From: JBJENW01 sp051880395
Lineage (GTDB): Bacteria > Bacillota > Clostridia > Lachnospirales > Lachnospiraceae
Assembly (NCBI GenBank): GCA_051880395.1
Contig: JBJENW010000353.1
Coordinates: forward strand, 1-36,506
Reading direction: 5' to 3'
DNA: 36,506 nucleotides
In this document: piece after piece, positions 26,045 through 33,576 of the stretch
How the letters are laid out: each line of letters starts with the position of its first letter
Position numbering within the stretch: the first letter of the stretch is position 1
Program-made: the position numbers and the translations under genes
The notes under the pieces: generated by a model
Databases searched by the model: none
Told to the model about the DNA's origin: nothing
The model's input: the letters and a program-made list of their open reading frames with translations, nothing else

Positions 26045-26119
26045 TTATAAATAGCATCTATTCATCTTTGCCTGATCAAAAAGCATAAAATTCGTTAATT
26101 CAAGCGTTTTTATTTTCAT
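26045..26119 (-). pseudogene. Relic 5' end of an AAA/SMC-type ATPase gene (24 codons)
   Basis: A GAGGTG ribosome site precedes an ATG at 26119, and the frame reads MKIKTLELTNFMLFDQAKMN then a few codons and a stop. M-x-I-x-x-L-x-L-x-N-F-x-x-F is the typical start of RecF/SMC-like AAA ATPases, in which this strand-turn precedes the Walker A motif. Nothing of the rest of such a protein follows. I read it as the remnant of a deleted gene, next to a 183-bp palindrome that could mark the event. A 24-residue peptide or chance similarity cannot be excluded. Confidence 0.5.
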
Positions 26120-26163
26120 AAATTCACCTCGGCTTTTTCTCAACCAGTCGTTTCCAATACACA

Positions 26164-26346
26164 GTCTGGTTCCAAGACAGGGCATCCCTGCGCCCAAAAA
26201 CATGGTTCCTACATCCGTGAGATCCTGTTCTTAGAGTGCCTTATACTCGAAGGCGATCCTGAGAGTATTAGGCACTCTTAGAACATAGCTCACGGATGTA
26301 GGAACCATGTTTTTGGGCGCAGGGATGCCCTGTCTTGGAACCAGAC
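26164..26346. repeat. 183-bp near-perfect palindrome (MITE-like)
   Basis: Two arms of about 75 bases are inverse copies: the left starts GTCTGGTTCCAAGACAGGGC at 26164, the right is its complement ending at 26346. The outer roughly 57 positions match without mismatch; a few changes occur near GATCCTGTTC versus GAACATAGCT, and pairing resumes at AGAGTGCC/GGCACTCT and ACTC/GAG(A)GT around a central loop near 26249-26260. Each arm has its own small palindrome CAGGG-CAT-CCCTG. No clear direct target duplication is visible and there is no coding frame. It starts 28 bases beyond the rnpB 3' end. Possibly a non-autonomous element; as RNA it would form one long hairpin. Confidence 0.85.
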
Positions 26347-26373
26347 GTCCGTGTTATAAGAATTCCAAAAAAA

Positions 26374-26744
26374 ATTCAATACAGAAAGAAGCAAAACGAT
26401 AAGCCGGGTTATGTCGTGAATGATCATCTATCTAGAGAAACTGTCGCCAATTCCTTCAAGCGACCTACCCAAAGCTGGCGGGCCACGTCAACGCTTTTGT
26501 TCGGTCTTGCTTCGAATGGGGTTTACATGTGCCCTCCCTGTTACCAGCGAGGCGGTAGTCTCTTACACTGCCTTTCCACCCTTACCAGACATTCTGGCGG
26601 TTTATTTCTGTTGCACTTTCCTTGGAGTCACCTCCACCGGACGTTATCCGGCATCCTGCCCTGTGAAGCCCGGACTTTCCTCACCTGCGGTCTTTCGACA
26701 CTTGCAGCCGCGATCATTTATCTTACTTCTATTCTGTATTGAAC
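26374..26744 (-). ncRNA. rnpB: RNase P RNA
   Basis: The catalytic RNA that matures tRNA 5' ends. On the minus strand I see the hallmark GAGGAAAGTCCGGGC (26668-26682) near the 5' end, an ACAGAAATAAACCGCC core element (about 26595-26610), and AACCCGGCTTAT (26399-26410) near the 3' end, which pairs with the 5' region. The termini form a long P1 helix: TTCAATACAGAA at the 5' end pairs with TTCTGTATTGAA at the 3' end. The 3' end is followed by a run of T, so P1 may double as a terminator. About 371 nt, standard size. Several open frames crossing it are spurious. It lies 49 bases after the nucleoside kinase stop and has its own promoter. Confidence 0.95.
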
Positions 26745-26757
26745 TGTTTAATTTTAT

Positions 26758-26786
26758 AGTCTACACGTTTTTTTCAAAAAATGCAA
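26758..26786 (-). promoter_or_regulatory. Promoter of rnpB
   Basis: Minus-strand TTGCAT (26781-26786) and TAGACT (26758-26763) are 17 bases apart in the gap after the kinase gene. The predicted start near 26751 agrees with the RNase P RNA 5' end. Confidence 0.55.
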
Positions 26787-26793
26787 GAATTTT

Positions 26794-28452
26794 TTATACA
26801 TTGAAACAACTTCCCCCGATAAATTCCCGGAGAATGGAATTATTCGCCACACGATCCGACGGAACCGGCAAAATATAATCCAAAAATTTGAGCAGTCGTT
26901 TTGCTTCGGTATATTCCGGACAATCCGGTTGAATATGGAATAAGAGCGGCTCTGCATAGATTTTCAGCACTGCCAGCTCATATACCAGCGCGGAATTAAA
27001 CATCACATCCGCATCCTCTTGAAACGGGAAAATATTCCGCTCCTCGCCGCGGCGCACGGAATACCAGCGCGCGATCGTCTCCTGCGCTGTCGTATTTCTG
27101 GTCCTCGCATCCCGCACGATCCGACGGATCAGACGACCATCGGTCGTGGACAGACAATTGTGTTCATCAATATTCAGCTGTGTCAGTGCACTGATATAAA
27201 TTTTAAATTTACTTTCTTTCGGCAGCATGTAAGTCAGACGATCATTCAAACCATGAATTCCTTCGATAACGAGCACATCTTTTTCACCTAATTTCAGGGT
27301 ATTTCCTTTATACTCTCGAAATCCGGTCTTAAAATTAAACGTCGGCATCTCGATTTCGTTTCCGTCCAAAAGATCCGTCAGGTTCTGATTTAACAGCTCA
27401 ATGTCAATCGCTTCCAGACATTCAAAGTCATACTCTCCATCCTCGTCAAGCGGTGTTTCTTCTCTGTTTTTATAATAATCATCGAGTCCGATTGGGTGCG
27501 GCGTCATTCCTTGTGCGTACAACTGTGTGGAAAGTCTGTGAGAAAACGTTGTTTTTCCGGAAGAAGAAGGTCCTGCGATCATAACAAACTTTTTGTCCTT
27601 CTGCTGCGCGATGGTCTCCGCCAGCTTTCCAATGCTCCTCTCCATCAGAGCTTCCTGCATCAAGATCACATCCTGAATCCGCCCCGCCGCGATGGCATCG
27701 TTCAGTGAACCGACGGTTCCGATACGCATCATTTTACTCCACTCGCGGGATTCCCGAAGCGTATGAAACAATTTATTAGACGGCTGAAACGGTTCCACTT
27801 TCTTACTGTCTTTTCCCGGAAACAGCATCATAAATCCATCCTGATACGGTTCCAGTGCAAACTGCTGCAGATACCCGGTTGACGGTACCATAAATCCATA
27901 ATAATAATCAATGTAGCCATCTAACCGATACAAATTCACTTTCGAACTACGGCGATAGCGAAACAGTTGTTCCTTTTCCGTCATACCGAATTGATGAAAC
28001 AGTTGTGCCGCTTCAAACGTATTCATACTGAATTTTTCGATCGGCAGATCGGCCTGCACCATCTGTCGCATTTCGTCTTGCAGCTGGCCAAGTTCCAACT
28101 CTGACAGTTTATTTTTTCCTTCCATCACACAGTAATAGCCTTCCCCAAGGGAATACAAGACTTTGATGGTCGTTCCTTTTTTCCCCCAGAGCCTGTCAGC
28201 TGCCCGCTGCAATAATAACGTCATACTGCGACGGTATGCTTTTTTTCCATCACTATCTGCCGCTGTCACAAATGCAAGCGTTCCATTATTCTTAACGGTT
28301 TTTGTCAGCTCCCGCAGTCGATTATTAAACAGTACCAGAAGAATCTGATCTTCATACTCCTTCTGATATTCCTGCGCGATCTGCTGATATGTGGTACCTG
28401 CTTTGTATTCTTTTTTTTCTCCCCGAATCGTCACACTCCATGTTTGCTCCAT
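26794..28452 (-). CDS. Nucleoside (uridine-type) kinase with N-terminal TGS-like domain
   Basis: 552 residues. The N-terminal 60 residues (VTIRGEKKEYKAGTTYQQIA) resemble the TGS ubiquitin-like fold of threonyl-tRNA synthetase, followed by a segment similar to the synthetase editing-side region (about 120-260). The C-terminal half is a P-loop kinase of the uridine kinase/phosphoribulokinase class: Walker A GPSSSGKTT (294-302), then GLDDYYKNREETPLDEDGEYDFE, a substrate-site pattern of uridine kinases, and VLVIEGIHGLN as the second nucleotide strand. Likely phosphorylates uridine or cytidine for salvage; the substrate is inferred. It starts 21 bases after trmK, at the end of the dgt-dnaG-rpoD-trmK cluster. 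This TGS-kinase fusion is common in Clostridia. Confidence 0.88.
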   Translation of the reverse strand: MEQTWSVTIRGEKKEYKAGTTYQQIAQEYQKEYEDQILLVLFNNRLRELTKTVKNNGTLAFVTAADSDGKKAYRRSMTLLLQRAADRLWGKKGTTIKVLYSLGEGYYCVMEGKNKLSELELGQLQDEMRQMVQADLPIEKFSMNTFEAAQLFHQFGMTEKEQLFRYRRSSKVNLYRLDGYIDYYYGFMVPSTGYLQQFALEPYQDGFMMLFPGKDSKKVEPFQPSNKLFHTLRESREWSKMMRIGTVGSLNDAIAAGRIQDVILMQEALMERSIGKLAETIAQQKDKKFVMIAGPSSSGKTTFSHRLSTQLYAQGMTPHPIGLDDYYKNREETPLDEDGEYDFECLEAIDIELLNQNLTDLLDGNEIEMPTFNFKTGFREYKGNTLKLGEKDVLVIEGIHGLNDRLTYMLPKESKFKIYISALTQLNIDEHNCLSTTDGRLIRRIVRDARTRNTTAQETIARWYSVRRGEERNIFPFQEDADVMFNSALVYELAVLKIYAEPLLFHIQPDCPEYTEAKRLLKFLDYILPVPSDRVANNSILREFIGGSCFNV

Positions 28453-28473
28453 ACCGATCTCCCCTTCTATTTT

Positions 28474-29253
28474 TTACTCTCTGCCGATCATATGCTGTGC
28501 GATCTGATTTTGACGCATCTCATATGTAAGCTCCTGTATCCGCTTTTGTATCTTTTCTGTTTGTTTTTGTGCCTGCAGCTTTTGAAATATGGATTCCTGC
28601 TGCATGGTTTCCCGATCGAGATACTGCTGCAATACCGGATGTTTTTCTTTTAGTAAAAATGGGCCATACAGCTCCATCACTGCCTGAATCCGCGTCTCTT
28701 TTTCTCCAAGCAGATCTGCCCACTGTTGTTTTTCCTGTTCTAACGTTTCTTTTGCCGTTTTCGCCTCTGTGTCCTGTGCGTGTAACACCCGCATCATTGG
28801 ATAATATTTTCCGTCCTCTAAGATCATATTCTCTGCGACGATCTGATATCCGTTTTCCTGCAAAAATGCGCGCACACGCGAAATTTCCGACTGTGGCTGC
28901 AGCACCAGTTCTCTGGTGTCGGATAAAATTTCTTTCCCTTCGGTCAGGATTTTTTTCACCAGTCCACCGCCCATGCCTGCGATCACCACACTTTCGGCTT
29001 CCCCTTTTTGCAATGCCTGCACGCCGTCCGACAAACGCAGTTCTATCTGTTTTTCCATGTGATATTGCTTGATATGTTCCTCTGCACGAGAAAGCGGTCC
29101 CGGATTGACATCCATCGCGATCGCCTGTTTGATCCTTCCGGTTTCGATGAGATACACTGGAATATATCCATGATCACAGCCCACATCCGCCACCGTACCG
29201 TGTGCGGTGACTAGATGTGCAACTGCCTGTAAACGTTTTGATATCTGTACCAT
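28474..29253 (-). CDS. trmK: tRNA (adenine-22 N1) methyltransferase
   Basis: 259 residues. Class I SAM-dependent methyltransferase: SAM-binding VADVGCDHGYIPVYL (21-35), acidic strand AIAMDVNPGP (44-53), and IAGMGGG (91-97) as the TrmK catalytic-side loop. The C-terminal part is a helical coiled coil (KTAKETLEQEKQQWADLLGEK) as in Bacillus TrmK. It methylates N1 of A22 in the tRNA D loop. Its ATG overlaps the rpoD stop by one base (TAATG, 29251-29255), so translation is probably coupled; trmK next to rpoD is the usual Firmicutes arrangement. Confidence 0.93.
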   Translation of the reverse strand: MVQISKRLQAVAHLVTAHGTVADVGCDHGYIPVYLIETGRIKQAIAMDVNPGPLSRAEEHIKQYHMEKQIELRLSDGVQALQKGEAESVVIAGMGGGLVKKILTEGKEILSDTRELVLQPQSEISRVRAFLQENGYQIVAENMILEDGKYYPMMRVLHAQDTEAKTAKETLEQEKQQWADLLGEKETRIQAVMELYGPFLLKEKHPVLQQYLDRETMQQESIFQKLQAQKQTEKIQKRIQELTYEMRQNQIAQHMIGRE

Positions 29254-30473
29254 TACTCTAAATAATCCTTTAATTTACGGCTGCGGCTCGGATGGCGCAG
29301 TTTCCGCAGTGCTTTTGCTTCGATCTGACGGATACGCTCACGGGTGACATTAAACTCTCGTCCAACCTCTTCCAGTGTCCGCGCTCTTCCATCTTTTAGA
29401 CCGAAACGCAGTGTCAATACTTTCTGTTCCCGCTCGGTCAACGTTCCGAGTACCTCGTCTAACTGTTCCTTTAACAGTGTAAACGCAGCGGCCTCTGCCG
29501 GCACCGGTACATTGTCATCCTGAATGAAATCACCCAGATGGCTGTCTTCCTCTTCACCGATCGGTGTTTCCAAAGATACCGGCTCCTGTGAAATTTTTAA
29601 GATCTCACGCACACGGTCTACCGGCATATTCATCTCTTCCGCGATCTCTTCCGGAAGCGGCTCCCGTCCTAACTCCTGCAAAAGCTGTCTGGAAACACGG
29701 ATCAGTTTATTGATCGTTTCTACCATATGCACCGGAATACGAATGGTTCTTGCCTGGTCCGCGATGGCACGCGTGATCGCCTGACGAATCCACCAGGTCG
29801 CATAGGTACTGAATTTATATCCTTTGCGGTAATCAAATTTTTCTACGGCTTTGATCAGTCCAAGATTTCCCTCCTGAATCAGATCCAAAAACAGCATTCC
29901 ACGACCGACATAGCGTTTTGCAATGCTGACAACCAGACGAAGGTTTGCCTCTGCCAGACGTTTTTTCGCATCCTGATCGCCTAATTCCATCTTTTTCGCC
30001 AGTTCGATCTCTTCCTCCGCGCTGAGCAGTGGAACTTTTCCGATCTCTTTTAAATACATACGGACCGGATCCTCGATGCTGACACCATCCGGAACAGAGA
30101 GATCGATCTTTTCCATATCAATCTCATCCTCTTCGCTCAAAATGATATCATCGTCCACAGTATCATCATCATCGTCTGACATACGGATCACATCGATATT
30201 ATTTCGTTCCAGATAATCCAAGATCTGTTCAAACTGCTCCGCACTTAATTTCATATCTTTAAAATAATCATTGATTTCCTGATATTCCAATACATTTTTT
30301 TTCTTTTTTGCAATACCAACCAGTTCCGTCAATCGTTTCAAGAACAATTCTCTTTCCACTTTCGCCTCTTTTTCTTTGGCTTCTTTTGCGGCTTTTGACG
30401 TTTTGGCTTTTTCCGTCTTTGCTGTTTTCTTTGCCTGTGTTCCTTTGGTATTTTTCATGTCTTTTTCTTCCAT
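29253..30473 (-). CDS. rpoD: Primary sigma factor RpoD (SigA)
   Basis: Housekeeping sigma factor that directs RNA polymerase to the TTGACA/TATAAT promoters found in this window. I start it at the ATG at 30473 (406 residues), with GAGAGG nine bases upstream; the in-frame ATG at 30482 abuts that site and is too close. A Lys/Ala/Glu-rich N-terminal segment (about 30 residues) precedes region 1.1 and an acidic DDDDD patch. Region 1.2-2 follows (DPVRMYLKEIGKVPLL; RYVGRGMLFLDLIQEGNLGL; YATWWIRQAITRA), then region 3, and region 4 (LTEREQKVLTLRFGL; VTRERIRQIEAKALRKLRHP), all intact. It lies 54 bases after dnaG in the classical macromolecular-synthesis order. Confidence 0.97.
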   Translation of the reverse strand: MEEKDMKNTKGTQAKKTAKTEKAKTSKAAKEAKEKEAKVERELFLKRLTELVGIAKKKKNVLEYQEINDYFKDMKLSAEQFEQILDYLERNNIDVIRMSDDDDDTVDDDIILSEEDEIDMEKIDLSVPDGVSIEDPVRMYLKEIGKVPLLSAEEEIELAKKMELGDQDAKKRLAEANLRLVVSIAKRYVGRGMLFLDLIQEGNLGLIKAVEKFDYRKGYKFSTYATWWIRQAITRAIADQARTIRIPVHMVETINKLIRVSRQLLQELGREPLPEEIAEEMNMPVDRVREILKISQEPVSLETPIGEEEDSHLGDFIQDDNVPVPAEAAAFTLLKEQLDEVLGTLTEREQKVLTLRFGLKDGRARTLEEVGREFNVTRERIRQIEAKALRKLRHPSRSRKLKDYLE

Positions 30474-30527
30474 TTTTTTCATCCTCTCAATGCTGTAAGG
30501 CGAACGGATCCACCCTCTATTTTATCC

Positions 30528-32309
30528 TTAATCTATGGAAATATGCAGTTTTTGAAGTTCCTGCAGATTTCGTTTTTCGGTGATCAACTGCTGCATTCCC
30601 GCTATATCATTCGGTGCTAACGTTTTCGACATTTGCGCAATACGATTTTGTTTCATCCGAATGATCGTCTCTTTTAATGCGACCTCTCTGTCCGCACGGC
30701 TGTCTACCTGTTTTAATGTCTCATGAAAGAGCCCTGCCACTTCCCTCTGTTCTTCTTCCTCCTGAAACATGGATACGATTCTCGCCGGATTAACGGTGTT
30801 TGTCTCCCGATACTGCAAAAGCAGCTCCTCTGCGATTTTTTGATACAACTCCTCCGTAAAATCTTCCGGTGAAATATATTTTTCTACGATCGGAAATAAC
30901 TTTGTATCCTCGATCAACCAGGTCAAAAGCAGTTTCTGGCTTTTTTTCATGCCGTCCTCCTGCGGCGGCTTTTGAGCCTTTCCATTCTTTTTTTCTGTGT
31001 TCTGTGGCTGTATTCCAATTCGCTGTCCACACTGATTGACCAACTCATTCAACAGATCGAATCGAATCTGATATTTGGCCGCCACCGCTTCGATATAATT
31101 GGTCCTTTCCAGTTTTTCTGTAAAGCCGGCCAGTTTTTCTGCCACTGCCTTGAAAAAATCGGTTTTTCCTTCCGGATCCTTCATGTCATACTGCTCTTGC
31201 AAAATACGGATTTCAAAAAAGAAACTGTTTTGGGCCTGATCGATCCGTTGTTGATAGGCATCGGCACCTTCTGACTTAATAAATTCGTCCGGGTCCTTAT
31301 GTGGTGTCATCGTGATCACTTTTGTTTTTATCCCGACCTCCTTTAAAATTGGAATCGCCCGAAGCGCCGCCTTGATTCCGGCACCATCACTGTCAAACGT
31401 CAGATAGACTTCGTCCGTGTAACGCTTTAGCAATGCAGCGTGTCCGGTCGTAAAAGAGGTTCCAAGAGATGCCACTGCATTGTCAAATCCTGCCTGATGC
31501 AGTGCGATCACATCCATATAGCCTTCGCACAGAAGCATATAAGGACGCTTCGAACTGCGGGCAATATGAAGACCATATAAATTCCGGCTCTTATCAAACA
31601 CGATGGTTTCCGGGGAATTCAGATATTTCGGTTCCCCATCTCCCATGACACGTCCCCCGAATCCAATGATCTTACTATGAATATCCATAATGGGAAACAT
31701 CGCCCGATTCCAAAATTTATCATGCCCGCCACGCACTTCGTCGATGGTGATGAGCCCTGACTCTTTTAAAATTTCATCACTGTATCCTTTTTTTCGCAGA
31801 TACTGATATAAGTCATCACTATATTTATCGGAATATCCAAGCCCAAACTTTTGCATTGTTTCCTTACTTAATTGACGGTTTGTAAAATATTCCATCGCCT
31901 GCTTTCCGCGTGGGGAACGCAACAAGCTATAATAATATTTTCCCGCCTCTTTATTGATCTCTAAAATCCGTGTCCGCTTATCCTGACGTTCTCTGTCCTC
32001 TTTGGACATCTCCTGCTTCGGAAGTTCGATTCCTGCACGGTCTGCCAGATATTCAACGGCTTCGGGAAAGGTATAATTTTCATATTCCTGTAAAAATGTA
32101 TACACATTTCCTCCTGCACCGCAGCCAAAGCAGTAATACATCTGTTTGCCGGGGGAAACGGAAAACGAAGGGGTTTTTTCATTATGAAATGGACAAAGCC
32201 CAAAATACGTACTGCCTTTTTTCTGCAAGTGCACATACGAACCGACGACATCCACAATGTCATTTCGCTGCCGGATCTCTTCGATCAATTCTTCTGGATA
32301 ATATGGCAT
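30528..32309 (-). CDS. dnaG: DNA primase DnaG
   Basis: 593 residues. Makes RNA primers at the replication fork. The N-terminal CHC2 zinc domain has Cys39, His42, Cys60 and Cys63 (LCPFH...YYCFGCG). The RNA polymerase core has FPIMDIHSKIIGFGGR (205-220) and a TOPRIM fold with Glu262 in LLCEGYMDVIAL and Asp306/Asp308 in TFDSDGAG. The C-terminal roughly 150 residues, after a Lys/Pro/Gln linker (near 435-450), form the helicase-binding domain. Length is normal. It starts 13 bases after the dgt stop and is followed by rpoD. Confidence 0.97.
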   Translation of the reverse strand: MPYYPEELIEEIRQRNDIVDVVGSYVHLQKKGSTYFGLCPFHNEKTPSFSVSPGKQMYYCFGCGAGGNVYTFLQEYENYTFPEAVEYLADRAGIELPKQEMSKEDRERQDKRTRILEINKEAGKYYYSLLRSPRGKQAMEYFTNRQLSKETMQKFGLGYSDKYSDDLYQYLRKKGYSDEILKESGLITIDEVRGGHDKFWNRAMFPIMDIHSKIIGFGGRVMGDGEPKYLNSPETIVFDKSRNLYGLHIARSSKRPYMLLCEGYMDVIALHQAGFDNAVASLGTSFTTGHAALLKRYTDEVYLTFDSDGAGIKAALRAIPILKEVGIKTKVITMTPHKDPDEFIKSEGADAYQQRIDQAQNSFFFEIRILQEQYDMKDPEGKTDFFKAVAEKLAGFTEKLERTNYIEAVAAKYQIRFDLLNELVNQCGQRIGIQPQNTEKKNGKAQKPPQEDGMKKSQKLLLTWLIEDTKLFPIVEKYISPEDFTEELYQKIAEELLLQYRETNTVNPARIVSMFQEEEEQREVAGLFHETLKQVDSRADREVALKETIIRMKQNRIAQMSKTLAPNDIAGMQQLITEKRNLQELQKLHISID

Positions 32310-32322
32310 TCTTGCTCCTTTC

Positions 32323-33330
32323 TTATTCTGCTTTCCATGCCTTTGGAATAAAAATCTCTTTATATTTTAAAATGGCATACTGATCTGTCATACCCGCAAT
32401 ATAGTCACATACCACACGTTCTTTTTTCTCTCCCCGTTCCAAAAACCTGTGATACAGCGGCGGAAGTACTTCAAAATGCTGCATATAATAATCGTACAAT
32501 TCTGCCACCAGTGCTTTTGCTTTTTTTTCCTCTTTTTTTGCTTCTGGATTAGAGTACACATTTGCAAACATAAATTTTCGCAAATCAAGCATCGCCTGCT
32601 CTACCTCCGGTGTCATACGGATGTCATCGATATCCATGCTGGTAATGATAATGTCGTGAATCATATGATCCATCCGTTTCTGTGGTGTCTCTCCTAAGAC
32701 GTTTCGAAGTTCTTTTGGAATATCTTCTTCGCTCAAAAGTTGTGCCCGGATCGCGTCATCCATATCATGATGAATATAAGCGATCTTATCCGAAAAACGC
32801 ACGATTTTTCCTTCCAGTGTCGCCGGCGTGGTACGCATCTGATGATTCAGAATTCCATTTCGCACCTCCCAGGTCAAATTCAGACCCTGTCCTTCTTTTT
32901 CCAGACACTCCACGATACGAACACTCTGTTCATTGTGATGAAACCCCATCTGACACACTTCATCCAGCACACTCTCTCCCGCATGTCCAAACGGCGTATG
33001 CCCCAGATCATGCCCCAGTGCGATAGCCTCCACCAGATCCTCGTTTAACCGAAGTGCTTTTGCGATCGTACGGGCGGTCTGTGAAACTTCCAATGTATGG
33101 GTCAGCCGCGTCCGGTAATGATCTCCCTCCGGCTCCAGAAAGACCTGTGTCTTATGTTTCAACCGTCGAAACGCCTTACAATGTAAGATCCTGTCGCGGT
33201 CCCTTTGAAATGCCGGTCTGATATCACACGCTTCTTCTTTGTGCTGCCGCCCTCTGCCTGAATCGCTGAAAGCTGCACAAGGACGAAGAATTTCATGCTC
33301 CCTCTGTTCCATTTGTTCCCGTATGGTCAT
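32323..33330 (-). CDS. dgt: dGTP triphosphohydrolase (HD domain)
   Basis: 335 residues. Hydrolyses dNTP, classically dGTP, to nucleoside and triphosphate. The HD metal site is present: His78 in RTRLTHTLEVS and His107-Asp108 in GHDLGHTPFGHAGE, with the family-typical FRRLKHKTQVF (54-64) upstream. The length fits the short Dgt type of Firmicutes, which often precedes dnaG-rpoD. The ATG at 33330 follows AAAAGGAG. It is the first gene of the dgt-dnaG-rpoD-trmK-kinase cluster, with an unusually structured leader. Exact substrate preference is inferred from family. Confidence 0.94.
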   Translation of the reverse strand: MTIREQMEQREHEILRPCAAFSDSGRGRQHKEEACDIRPAFQRDRDRILHCKAFRRLKHKTQVFLEPEGDHYRTRLTHTLEVSQTARTIAKALRLNEDLVEAIALGHDLGHTPFGHAGESVLDEVCQMGFHHNEQSVRIVECLEKEGQGLNLTWEVRNGILNHQMRTTPATLEGKIVRFSDKIAYIHHDMDDAIRAQLLSEEDIPKELRNVLGETPQKRMDHMIHDIIITSMDIDDIRMTPEVEQAMLDLRKFMFANVYSNPEAKKEEKKAKALVAELYDYYMQHFEVLPPLYHRFLERGEKKERVVCDYIAGMTDQYAILKYKEIFIPKAWKAE

Positions 33331-33362
33331 GACCGATCACTCCTTTTTGACGCAGGCAGGTC

Positions 33363-33440
33363 TGAAATCACTATGTATCTGCACGATTTCAACCATGCAC
33401 TTACGCGAAGAGCGCCCCAAGCATGTTTGCTATGAGGCGC
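33363..33440 (-). promoter_or_regulatory. Structured leader upstream of dgt
   Basis: Two hairpins lie 33-110 bases upstream of the dgt ATG. TGAAATC and GATTTCA (33363-33369, 33385-33391) pair exactly. GCGCC and GGCGC (33412-33416, 33436-33440) enclose a second stem AGCA/TGCT (33420-33431). An alternative GCG-CTCTT-CGC pairing overlaps the second stem, so two conformations are possible. Upstream, a 14-bp palindrome CTGCAT-AA-ATGCAG (33477-33490) and a TATTAT box (near 33465-33472) could belong to the promoter. Not a riboswitch class I recognise. Confidence 0.4.
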
Positions 33441-33576
33441 ATAAAAGCAAAATTACATGTTCACTATAATATATTCTGCATAAATGCAGGATTTCCTTTT
33501 TTTTATGCAAAAAAAGTCAATTTTTTTCTCCTCTCTTCTTTTATCGGCTTTTTCATGCCAAAATGTAACCTTCCGT

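Noticed and set aside
20224..26119. c-di-GMP riboswitch upstream of any pil gene.
   Set aside because: I looked for the GEMM-I core elements on the minus strand in the gaps before pilB, pilT, pilA and pilD and did not find them; a covariance search would be decisive.
26335..26878. Two plus-strand open frames of 135-152 codons.
   Set aside because: They lie antisense across the RNase P RNA gene, whose conserved elements explain the sequence.
33453..33464. LexA/DinR-like box (GAACATGTAA) upstream of dgt.
   Set aside because: Only one half matches the Firmicutes SOS box; the second half is missing.
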